Below, piece by piece: positions 32,952-40,079 of a DNA stretch of 64,000 nucleotides. Both the position numbers and the translations under genes were made by a program. Each line of letters starts with the position of its first letter. Position 1 is the first letter of the stretch. The DNA comes from Psychrobacter sp. Ps6. Its GTDB lineage: Bacteria > Pseudomonadota > Gammaproteobacteria > Pseudomonadales > Moraxellaceae. The stretch is taken from positions 1-64,000 of the forward strand of contig NZ_JADQAI010000009.1 in NCBI RefSeq assembly GCF_022129235.1. The letters run 5' to 3'. Below the pieces are notes generated by a model. The model was not told the origin of the DNA, ran no database searches, and saw only the letters and a list, made by a program, of their open reading frames with translations.

Positions 32952-34163
32952 GTGAAATTAACCCTTTACCAGCGTGTTACTGCTCCATTTACTGAGCCCT
33001 ATGTTCGCTATCAACATGCCGACGTCTTGCACGCCATTCGCTTAGGAACGGCAGTCATATTGGCGCTACTGGTCAATAAACTCACCAATCTGCCACATGG
33101 GGAATGGACGACCATTACGGTTTTTATTATCTTGGGATTATTGCAGTATCAAGGCGCTATCTATACCAAAGCCAAAGAGCGTGTCTTGGGTACTCTACTA
33201 GGTATAGGTGCTGCCCTTGGGGTGCTGTGGTTCATTCAAAATGCAGGTGCATGGCCATGGGTGGACTACGCGCTCATCGGTCTATTAAGCGGCATCATTG
33301 GCTATTTAGCCGTTAGAAAGCTTGGGTATACAGGGCTGCTGACAGGTATCACTATGCTGATGATTGTCTCTGACTTGGGTCATAACAGCATCGGTCAAGA
33401 TGGTATCTACCGCGCGCTAAATATTTTGCTGGGCACGGGGGTTTCGGTAGCAGTGACGCTGATTTTACCGCTCAAATCAACGCTGATGTGGCGATTTTTA
33501 TTGAGTAGCAATCTCGATGCTTGTAGCAGTTTGTATGCAAGTGTCGGCCATCATATTGATACAGCGGAAGGAGCGGCAGGCAACACGACCCATAAATCAC
33601 ATCCAGTGGCTTTTTCAGCTGAAGAAATACCTGTTGATAGAGCATTGGTCACCACATTACAACAGATTAATAAACGCCTACTGGCCGTGCGTCCACATAT
33701 CGCTGCGACCGCAAGTGAGTCGGGAATCGAAAAAGAGACACTGGAGACCATTCAGCGTACCCATCGCAATATCATTGGCACAATTGATTTATTGTTAAGT
33801 GCTGCTCCGCGTTTGGCGAATATCGAAATCGATGAGGAGAACCATGTTTTATTGGTTCATTATCAGCATGAGTTGACGCAAGCGATGCAACATATGGCGG
33901 CGGTACTTCGTAGTCCAAGCGATGAAGTGTTTCGCCCGATCACTCGTATTGCTGTGTCAGAATATCCAAGCGTGCAGCACTTAGCATTTGAGTGGCAGGG
34001 GTATTTTTGGTTAACACAGACGTTGCAAACGCAGTTGCAGCAATTGAGTGATCTGTTACAAGCCTCTAAGCTACACTGGTTTGCTGCATCTGGGCTAGGT
34101 TATCAGCGTCGTGAGCAGCGCCGGATGAAAGAGCAGGGCGGCGAGACAGATTTGCATTTATAA
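32952..34163 (+). CDS. FUSC-family inner-membrane protein
   Basis: The 403-aa protein starts at GTG with AAAAAGAG upstream. The N-terminal half (about 25-180) has roughly six hydrophobic segments. The FUSC-like signature is HGEWTTITVFIILGLLQYQG followed by AKERVLGTLLGIGAALG. The C-terminal half is soluble and helical. This resembles the fusaric acid resistance / YccS-type group (FUSC_2), shorter than the 650-700 aa two-repeat members. Substrate is unknown; aromatic acid or drug efflux is only a family association. It stands alone between gltD and a convergent gene. Confidence 0.75.
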   Translation: MKLTLYQRVTAPFTEPYVRYQHADVLHAIRLGTAVILALLVNKLTNLPHGEWTTITVFIILGLLQYQGAIYTKAKERVLGTLLGIGAALGVLWFIQNAGAWPWVDYALIGLLSGIIGYLAVRKLGYTGLLTGITMLMIVSDLGHNSIGQDGIYRALNILLGTGVSVAVTLILPLKSTLMWRFLLSSNLDACSSLYASVGHHIDTAEGAAGNTTHKSHPVAFSAEEIPVDRALVTTLQQINKRLLAVRPHIAATASESGIEKETLETIQRTHRNIIGTIDLLLSAAPRLANIEIDEENHVLLVHYQHELTQAMQHMAAVLRSPSDEVFRPITRIAVSEYPSVQHLAFEWQGYFWLTQTLQTQLQQLSDLLQASKLHWFAASGLGYQRREQRRMKEQGGETDLHL

Positions 34164-34170
34164 CGCACAA

Positions 34171-34204
34171 AAAAACGCTGACCATTTAGGATCAGCGTTT
34201 TTTT
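34171..34204. terminator. Bidirectional terminator between FUSC and binding-protein genes
   Basis: A 10-bp stem (34172-34181 with 34192-34201, AAAACGCTGA and its complement) has A-runs and T-runs on opposite sides. It serves both convergent genes. Confidence 0.85.
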
Positions 34205-34245
34205 CTTAAATATCTACTTTATTTTAAAATATTAAACCATGGCTA

Positions 34246-35373
34246 TTAGCGCCCCGTTTTTAGCTTATCCCAGTATTGCTGATACACTTGTAATGCTTCA
34301 TCACCCACATCTTCTTGGAACTCCGCTTTTGCTAACACGTCTTTAGATGGGTAAATCGTTGGATTGTTGCGAACACTTTCATCCATCAGCTCTCGTGCTG
34401 CTAGATTTGGTGAGGCATAACCAATTTCTTCACTCACGATTTTGGCGTTTTCAGGACGTAGTAAGTAATCAATAAATTTATGTGCTGCATCAATATGCTT
34501 GGCATTTTTTGGAATGACAAAGTTGTCCATCCACAAGATAGCGCCTTCAGTTGGGTATTTATAAGCTAGGCTCGTTAGACCTTCTTCATTCGCCATGACC
34601 GCTTCGCCATTCCATGTCATACCAAGAGACGTCTCACCTTCGATGTACGGCATACGCGTCGCATCAGAGTTAAACGTTTTGACGTTCGGCATTAAGGTTG
34701 TAAGCTTGTCGTAAGCCGCTTTGATTTCATCAGGATTGCTACTGTTGCCCGAGTAGCCTAACGTCAGTAATGCCATACCGAACACTTCACGCACATCGTT
34801 GGTAAGCATCACCTGACCTTTGTACTTAGGATCCCATAGGTCGTTCCAGCTATTCACAGTTGCAGGATCGACACTATCGCCATTGATGGCAAGACCCGTA
34901 CTGCCCCACATATAGGGAATCGAATATTTGTTGTCAGGATCGACTTTGGTGTTGGTAAATGACGTATCGAGGTTTTTAAAGTTACTTAATTTGGACTTAT
35001 CTAACTCTTGCAACAGCCCTTCTTTGGCCATCTTTTCGACATAATAAGTCGATGGAATGGCCAAATCATACTGGCTAGAATCATCGAGCAGTTTGAGCTT
35101 GGCATACATCGCTTCGTTTGAATCAAACGTCGTGTAATTGACCGCGATGCCAGTTTCTTCCTCAAATCCATCCAAAATCTCTTGTGGCATGTATTCTGAC
35201 CAGTTATACAAATTGAGCGTCTCATTGCTCGCCGCAGCGCTAGCATCTGCCGCATTGTCAGAATTGCTACAGCTGGATAATGCCAAGCCAATAGCTGCCG
35301 CTAATAATGCCTTTGGTACTATACGTCCGATACGAGTTGGGTTGTCTGGATGGGACGATGATAAATGGGTCAA
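34246..35373 (-). CDS. Polyamine-type ABC transporter substrate-binding lipoprotein (PotD/PotF family)
   Basis: The 375-aa precursor has a lipoprotein signal with lipobox LSSC (Cys35). The mature protein starts NLYNWSEYMPQEILDGFEEETGI, the hallmark of the PotD/PotF spermidine/putrescine-binding family. YSIPYMWGSTGLAIN and a late conserved WMDNFVIPKNAKH (Trp/Asp ligand region) support this. The start is TTG (35371-35373 on the plus strand read CAA) with AGGAGAGG at good spacing. No permease or ATPase gene is adjacent, so it is an orphan binding protein here. Exact ligand is inferred from family only. Confidence 0.88.
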   Translation of the reverse strand: MTHLSSSHPDNPTRIGRIVPKALLAAAIGLALSSCSNSDNAADASAAASNETLNLYNWSEYMPQEILDGFEEETGIAVNYTTFDSNEAMYAKLKLLDDSSQYDLAIPSTYYVEKMAKEGLLQELDKSKLSNFKNLDTSFTNTKVDPDNKYSIPYMWGSTGLAINGDSVDPATVNSWNDLWDPKYKGQVMLTNDVREVFGMALLTLGYSGNSSNPDEIKAAYDKLTTLMPNVKTFNSDATRMPYIEGETSLGMTWNGEAVMANEEGLTSLAYKYPTEGAILWMDNFVIPKNAKHIDAAHKFIDYLLRPENAKIVSEEIGYASPNLAARELMDESVRNNPTIYPSKDVLAKAEFQEDVGDEALQVYQQYWDKLKTGR

Positions 35374-35841
35374 AATACCTCTCCTAAATAAAGATAATGC
35401 AAATCAAAAATGCGGATGAAAATGATAAGGCAATCAATGCCTAATGTCGCCAATAACACTATTATGGTTATCACTTTGCACAATTTAAAGGGCTATTATT
35501 AAGACGATGCTTAGTTATGCTAATAATACGAATCAAATGAGTAATGAAGATTGGTTTAAAGACAGCCAATGCTGAGTGGGTTTTCGAGAGTATTGCCAAG
35601 GATGAGGCAAATAATGGCCGTATAGACCTATGTTATTACAAGTGTAAGGATAGGATAAGCTAAAGCGCCAAGAACTTAGAACTTAGAACTTAAGATAATA
35701 ATTAACCATACCAGAATAGCAAAGGGTGCGACGCGATGACTGAGCGCCGCTATCACCGAAGATTCAATGACTGTTGATGGTAGTTTAACGATGCTTTGGC
35801 AGGATATTGATAGGTACTTAATACATTCTCAAATAAGATTT
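35374..35841. other. Intergenic region between two minus-strand genes
   Basis: This 468-nt stretch holds no supported gene. A short direct repeat, GAACTTA three times in about 25 nt, is at 35670-35692. It must contain the promoter of the binding-protein gene, but I could not pick one with confidence. Confidence 0.4.
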
Positions 35842-36681
35842 TTATTTGGTTGACGAGGTGGCGTAGAACGGTTCAAGCACTGTCTGTATGCCATACTCTT
35901 CGATTGTCCCAGTGACGAAATCAGCACGCGCTATCAGATCAGGCTGCGCATCACCCATCGCCACGGCAAACCCCACCAAATCAAACATTTCTAAGTCGTT
36001 CATACCATCGCCAAACGCCATGCACTCGCTGACATCGACCGCATAGTACTCGCAGACATCTTTGATTCCGCGCGCTTTCGATGCTTCTATTGGCAATATA
36101 TCTGCACCGATTTGATGCCAATGCACCAGTTTTAAATCATACTGCGCAAAGTCGATATCTTGCATTTTTTCTTGTTGATTATTGAAAAATACTGAGCATT
36201 GATAGACGATATTTGACTTGTAATACTCAGGGTCAAGAATGGAGTTGGGTGTGACAGCATTGAATTCACGTAAGCGGTCGTTTTCATCTGACCACGCGAT
36301 ATGTGTAGCAGAGTCAAACTTATGAATCAAGTCGCTCTGTTGACATAGACGCACGATTTTATCTGTTTGCTCAGCGGATAAGGGGTAGTGGCTGATTCGG
36401 CCATTTTTATCAAAGCTATACTGTCCATTCATGCAAATAATAGCATCCAATATACCCGCATCAAGCAGCGCTAGAATATCTGCAGGCAAGATGGCTTTGG
36501 AGCGCCCAGTTGAGATGACCAGCTTGATATCAGTCTTTGCCAGTTGTTCAAGAGTCGCTTTATTATGTTCAGCGATGACGCCGCTGCGACTCAAGGTATC
36601 ATCGATATCGAAAAAGATGATTTTAGGTGTGAAAACTTTAGTATTCATACTTTCTTGAGCAATTTTATCTTCGATAAACAT
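35842..36681 (-). CDS. HAD-superfamily (Cof-type) phosphatase
   Basis: The 279-aa soluble protein has HAD motif I FFDIDDTLSRSG (about 24-35), motif II VISTGRSK, a conserved lysine segment EASKARGI and motif IV AFGDGMNDLEMF. The C2-type cap between motifs II and III is typical of Cof/YidA-like sugar-phosphate or FMN phosphatases. Substrate cannot be predicted. The ATG at 36681 is preceded by AAAGGA; a second Met at residue 12 lacks a ribosome site. A perfect inverted repeat lies 23 nt upstream. Confidence 0.9.
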   Translation of the reverse strand: MFIEDKIAQESMNTKVFTPKIIFFDIDDTLSRSGVIAEHNKATLEQLAKTDIKLVISTGRSKAILPADILALLDAGILDAIICMNGQYSFDKNGRISHYPLSAEQTDKIVRLCQQSDLIHKFDSATHIAWSDENDRLREFNAVTPNSILDPEYYKSNIVYQCSVFFNNQQEKMQDIDFAQYDLKLVHWHQIGADILPIEASKARGIKDVCEYYAVDVSECMAFGDGMNDLEMFDLVGFAVAMGDAQPDLIARADFVTGTIEEYGIQTVLEPFYATSSTK

Positions 36682-36703
36682 GATTGTCCTTTACATTTTA
36701 AGC

Positions 36704-36727
36704 GCTACTATTAAAGCTAATAGTAGC
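36704..36727. repeat. 10-bp perfect inverted repeat upstream of the HAD gene
   Basis: GCTACTATTA (36704-36713) and its exact complement TAATAGTAGC (36718-36727) flank an AAGC loop. No T-run follows on either strand. The position just before the HAD start fits an operator or a 5'-UTR hairpin. Confidence 0.6.
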
Positions 36728-36809
36728 TGATTACTAATACCTGAGCGACTATATTATTCGTTTTATCCTACAGGCTCATCAGCCAAAAATGATGTTAGTT
36801 TTGACTATG

Positions 36810-36836
36810 TTATGTAACGCATTGGACTTATGTAAC
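36810..36836. repeat. 9-bp direct repeat TTATGTAAC
   Basis: Two exact copies (36810-36818 and 36828-36836), 18 nt apart start to start, lie in the divergent region between the HAD and hemerythrin-like genes. The spacing approaches two helical turns, as in many activator sites. The regulator is unknown. Confidence 0.5.
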
Positions 36837-36883
36837 TAACTTTGATGCTTCATAAAATTGTTAACTTATTACCAAAAAATACG

Positions 36884-36911
36884 TTGATATTCTGTATTTA
36901 AACTATATATA
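36884..36911 (+). promoter_or_regulatory. Candidate promoter of the hemerythrin-like gene
   Basis: TTGATA (36884-36889), a 16-nt spacer and TATATA (36906-36911) make a plausible sigma-70 promoter. It would give a leader of about 155 nt. The remainder of the 36682-37073 divergent region shows no gene. Confidence 0.45.
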
Positions 36912-37073
36912 GACTACACTTGCATTGGATATTTTTTAGTTTATCTAATGAGCTTTATCTAACGAATTGTTATGTTGTTTTCTGAACTCAATTTTTAAAG
37001 AGTGTTTATTAATAACGACTTAAACATTTGTAGAGAAAATTGAATAAGCAAAATAATTTATAGGAACAATATA

Positions 37074-37664
37074 ATGACTGCTTCCGCTCAAAATTCAAAC
37101 GCACAAGATATAGATGTAGGGCTGCTTGCTCCAACTCCACGTCATCCTGACAGTCGATTAGAGACTGATTGGCTGTTTTTATACGAGAAGCTACCGCCCA
37201 ATCAATGGCTTAGTGCAGACTATATTTATAAGACATCGTTTTGGTTAAGTATTCATGCTGACATACGTAAACGCCAACACACTCTCACCCAAATCAGTGA
37301 TGCCTATCATGCTGGTGATATTGAATGGTCAGAATACCGCTCACAAATCTCATCACGGATTAATCAATATATTTTTAAATTACATCAGCACCATAATATT
37401 GAAGATACAGGCTACTTTCCACAGTTCATTCGCATGTACCCTCAACTAAAAGCAGGTTTTGAGATATTAGATCGTGACCACGTACATTTGGATGCACTAC
37501 TTAATGAGTTGCAAGTGCTAAATAGTAGGTTAGCATCAAACAATACTGAAGATGAAGCACTAAGTAAGCAAGTGCATCAGCGTTTGATTAATACCAGTGA
37601 GCTACTGTCGCAACACTTCACGGATGAAGAAGACTTGGTGATTCCTATTTTGGGGCTGAATTAG
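37074..37664 (+). CDS. Hemerythrin-like (HHE domain) protein
   Basis: The 196-aa soluble protein has helix-borne candidate diiron ligands: His61, H106-xxx-E110 in HQHHNIEDTGYFP, His136/His138 in RDHVHLD, and H181-xxx-E185 in SQHFTDEEDLVIP. The spacing of these His/Glu clusters fits the four-helix hemerythrin fold, with non-canonical third and fourth ligand sets. Such proteins bind O2 or NO or handle iron; which applies here is unknown. TAGGAAC precedes the ATG. It lies directly upstream of the three BLUF genes, with no obvious terminator between. Confidence 0.82.
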   Translation: MTASAQNSNAQDIDVGLLAPTPRHPDSRLETDWLFLYEKLPPNQWLSADYIYKTSFWLSIHADIRKRQHTLTQISDAYHAGDIEWSEYRSQISSRINQYIFKLHQHHNIEDTGYFPQFIRMYPQLKAGFEILDRDHVHLDALLNELQVLNSRLASNNTEDEALSKQVHQRLINTSELLSQHFTDEEDLVIPILGLN

Positions 37665-37841
37665 TGTTATAGGGAAAAATAGTTTAGCTTTTTTTTATCA
37701 GATAGGACTACCGTACTGAATGTACCAAAATCTGTAGTACTACGATGTGGCGATAGGAGAGGAGAGCGCGCTATCTTAGTGAAACTGCAACGTTGCCTCT
37801 CTAGAAAAGAGTGATAACGGGTAAAAAAATACAAAATGTTA

Positions 37842-37871
37842 TTGATTGTTCTTTAGGTTAAAGGGTATCTT
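37842..37871 (+). promoter_or_regulatory. Shared promoter-like boxes, BLUF copy 1
   Basis: TTGATT (37842-37847), 17 nt, then GTATCTTAATTTA. The -10 is best read as TATCTT (37866-37871). The same boxes at the same spacing, and exactly 64 nt before the ATG, recur upstream of BLUF copy 2. The intervening spacer sequences differ. Confidence 0.5.
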
Positions 37872-37905
37872 AATTTAAAACGGTTTTTGATCATTGGACT
37901 CTTTT

Positions 37906-38397
37906 ATGCATAAGGTTATTGACTACACCTCAGGATCTGGTATCGAAGTTTTAGAGAGTAGAAATAAAGACGGTGCAGATATTCTGGTTAGCCTCACATA
38001 TATCGGTAAAAATCGTGAGAAAGATAATGGCATAAAACTGACTCGCACCTTTGAGACGGCACGAAAAAATAATGAAAAAAGCGGTATCACTTCAGCGCTT
38101 GTCATTAATGATCATTATTTTATTCAAAACATTGAAGGCTCGAGAGTTGCTATTAATGAGCTTATCACTAGAGTGAATCATGAGCGACCACACCTCTTAA
38201 TTCATATTATTGATCTTGAGGAGATAGAGACGCGGAGATGGAATGGGTTTTTGATCAAATACCTAACATCAGATACTAAAAATGAGGAATATGCTCTAAA
38301 ACATTTTTCAGCAGGCACTGACTTCAATCCTTATATGATGAAGAAAGAGCAAATTACAGGCTTCTTAGAAGCAGTTTTTGAGGAGAAAGAAGCCTAA
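37906..38397 (+). CDS. Short BLUF-domain blue-light sensor, copy 1
   Basis: The 163-aa protein is almost entirely one BLUF domain (flavin-binding blue-light sensor) with a short C-terminal helical cap, like BlsA of Acinetobacter. Expected residues are present: Tyr32 in SLTYIGKN, Asn56 in RKNNEKSG, Gln74 in YFIQNIEG. The segment RRWNGFLIKYL has Phe at the position of the AppA Trp104 and Ile at Met106. The C-terminus SAGTDFNPYMM matches the BlsA FNP segment. I prefer ATG 37906; an in-frame TTG lies at 37894. No output domain is fused, so signalling would be through protein partners. Confidence 0.85.
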   Translation: MHKVIDYTSGSGIEVLESRNKDGADILVSLTYIGKNREKDNGIKLTRTFETARKNNEKSGITSALVINDHYFIQNIEGSRVAINELITRVNHERPHLLIHIIDLEEIETRRWNGFLIKYLTSDTKNEEYALKHFSAGTDFNPYMMKKEQITGFLEAVFEEKEA

Positions 38398-38763
38398 GCT
38401 GATATTGATAGCAGTATTTGATTTTGAGCTGTCTAGATCAGACCCGATGAACGGCTCTCGCAACATCTGCCTTGATAGAAAAAACTTAGCCATGTGTATT
38501 TTGGAACTTAGTAGAAGTTATAGGCTAATATAGATTAGAGTTTTAAGATATTGGAATAACGGCATCATGTAGTTTTTATCAGCTGTTGTAGTAAAATTCA
38601 ATGATAAAATGCTGATATACATCTGATTAATATACTCATATCATGACCATAGAAAGTTAGGACAGCTAATAAAAACCTGCTCAAAACGTAACAATTTCAT
38701 TGATTATATTTTATAATAAAGTGTATCTTAATTTAGATAAGTATTTTGCAAATAGGGTTCCTT
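38398..38763 (+). other. Spacer between BLUF copies 1 and 2
   Basis: This 366-nt AT-rich spacer contains no supported gene and no clear terminator. Its last 65 nt resemble the sequence before copy 1 (shared TTGATT and GTATCTTAATTTA blocks). Its last 20 nt resemble the sequence before copy 3 (TTTTGCAAATA). Confidence 0.5.
38700..38729 (+). promoter_or_regulatory. Shared promoter-like boxes, BLUF copy 2
   Basis: TTGATT (38700-38705), 17 nt, then GTATCTTAATTTA, with TATCTT at 38724-38729. The distance to the ATG is 64 nt, identical to copy 1. A separate TATAAT sits in the spacer at 38712-38717 and could be an alternative -10. Confidence 0.5.
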
Positions 38764-39255
38764 ATGAATATTATAACGACAAGCCATACTCCAGAAAATA
38801 AAAAAAGAAATGGCGAGCATATTCTTATTCACATGACATATATCGCCAAAAATGTCGAGCTGAATTCAGGAATCGAGCTGACTCGCGCACTTGAATACTG
38901 GCGCAGATATTTTGAACAAAATGATATCGTTTCAGCTTTAGTTATTAGTGAGGGGTATTTTGTTCAAAGTTTTCAAGGGACAAGACCTGCTATCAATACT
39001 GCCTTAGCGAAGATATTTGACGAGCATTCAACCATCTTTCCCAATATCGTTAATATAGAGGAAATAGAATCGCGTCAATGGAGTGGTTTTTTGATCAAAC
39101 ATCTCACCTCAAGCGCTGAAGACGAAGAATATGCTTTAAAAAGCTTCTCAGCAGGTTCTGACTATAATCCATATCTAATGACAAGTGCGCAGATTGAAAA
39201 TTTTCTGAAAGCAATTTTTGATGAGAAAAAACCAAAAATTCATGATGTTATTTAA
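38764..39255 (+). CDS. Short BLUF-domain protein, copy 2, with altered flavin-site residue
   Basis: The 163-aa paralog of the flanking genes keeps the signalling Tyr26 (HMTYIAKN) and Gln68 (YFVQSFQG). At the position of the flavin-contacting Asn it has Phe50 (WRRYFEQND), where copies 1 and 3 have Asn. RQWSGFLIKHL and SAGSDYNPYLM are conserved. ATG 38764 is preceded by AGGG at good spacing; an in-frame TTG at 38746 is less likely. The Asn loss could weaken or alter flavin binding. It may be a light-insensitive or tuned partner of the other two. Confidence 0.82.
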   Translation: MNIITTSHTPENKKRNGEHILIHMTYIAKNVELNSGIELTRALEYWRRYFEQNDIVSALVISEGYFVQSFQGTRPAINTALAKIFDEHSTIFPNIVNIEEIESRQWSGFLIKHLTSSAEDEEYALKSFSAGSDYNPYLMTSAQIENFLKAIFDEKKPKIHDVI

Positions 39256-39427
39256 CTTTAACTTTGATCTTCTGTAATTAAGGGCTTGTTAAGCAAAGGA
39301 ATAACCACTTAACCGATGTGAGTGAGCCGCTATTATAATTCTGGTTGATTAGTAAAATTTGGAGATGAATAACTTGAGTTTAAAATTTGTTTTAGTTTAG
39401 AAAAGTGTTTTGCAAATAAGGTTGCTT

Positions 39428-39907
39428 ATGCATATAACGACGAGCCATACTTCAAAAAATAATAATAGAAATGGCGAGCATATTCTTCTGAGTCTCACTT
39501 ATATCGGAAGAAATAGCGAAAAAAATAACGGAATAGAATTAACTCGAATTCTTGAGCGATGGCGCAGAAACAATGAGAAAAGTGATATAACCTCCGCACT
39601 TGCTATTAATGATAACTACTTAATTCAAAACATTGAAGGCTCAAGGCCTATTATTAATGAAGTCTTAGCAATATTGATTAATGACTATCCTCATCTATTG
39701 CCTCATATCATCGGAGTTGAGGAAATAGAGGCACGGAGATGGAATGGATTTTTAATCAAATATTTAACATCAAGCATTGAAGATGAGGGATATACCTTAA
39801 AAAGCTTCTCAGCAGGTGCTGACTTCAATCCTTACCTCATGAAAAGTACTCAGATTACAAGCTTCCTAAAAATAATCTTTGAAGATACCGAATTTAATAA
39901 GTCTTAA
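39428..39907 (+). CDS. Short BLUF-domain blue-light sensor, copy 3
   Basis: The 159-aa product has Tyr25 (SLTYIGRN), Asn49 (RRNNEKSD) and Gln67 (YLIQNIEG), so the flavin site looks intact. The central domain is closest to copy 1 (RRWNGFLIKYLTS, IQNIEGSR). The N-terminus (ITTSHT, NGEHIL) and the immediate upstream DNA are closest to copy 2, which suggests a mosaic. ATG 39428 has AAGG eight bases before it. A strong bidirectional terminator follows and ends the array. Confidence 0.85.
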   Translation: MHITTSHTSKNNNRNGEHILLSLTYIGRNSEKNNGIELTRILERWRRNNEKSDITSALAINDNYLIQNIEGSRPIINEVLAILINDYPHLLPHIIGVEEIEARRWNGFLIKYLTSSIEDEGYTLKSFSAGADFNPYLMKSTQITSFLKIIFEDTEFNKS

Positions 39908-39932
39908 GTAAGTTGTCTATTTTGATTAGTGT

Positions 39933-39971
39933 AAAAAAGCCGCCTATACATTGTGTATGGGCGGCTTTTTG
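39933..39971. terminator. Bidirectional terminator between BLUF copy 3 and parC
   Basis: A 17-bp stem with one wobble pair, containing AAAAGCCGCC and GGCGGCTTTT, has A- and T-runs on opposite sides and a three-base loop. Confidence 0.9.
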
Positions 39972-40079
39972 CTGAGAGTGAACTGTGTTTGATTTACCTA
40001 TGAAATAGGTCGACTAAATAATTGTTTAAAGTCATGTTTTGCTACTCCTTAATCAATTCTACTGAACTGGGCTTATGAG

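Noticed and set aside
35670-35692. Triple GAACTTA repeat as part of a CRISPR or iteron array
   Set aside because: Only three short contiguous units without spacers or neighbouring cas or rep genes; a simple slippage repeat.
37894-37905. TTG starts upstream of the BLUF genes (also 38746 and 39410)
   Set aside because: In-frame TTG codons precede all three ATGs, but the ribosome-site-like AAGG/AGGG in copies 2 and 3 lies between TTG and ATG, favouring the ATG starts.
37842-39971. BLUF array as a mobile or prophage-derived cassette
   Set aside because: No integrase, transposase, tRNA attachment site or flanking repeats are visible; tandem duplication explains the array.
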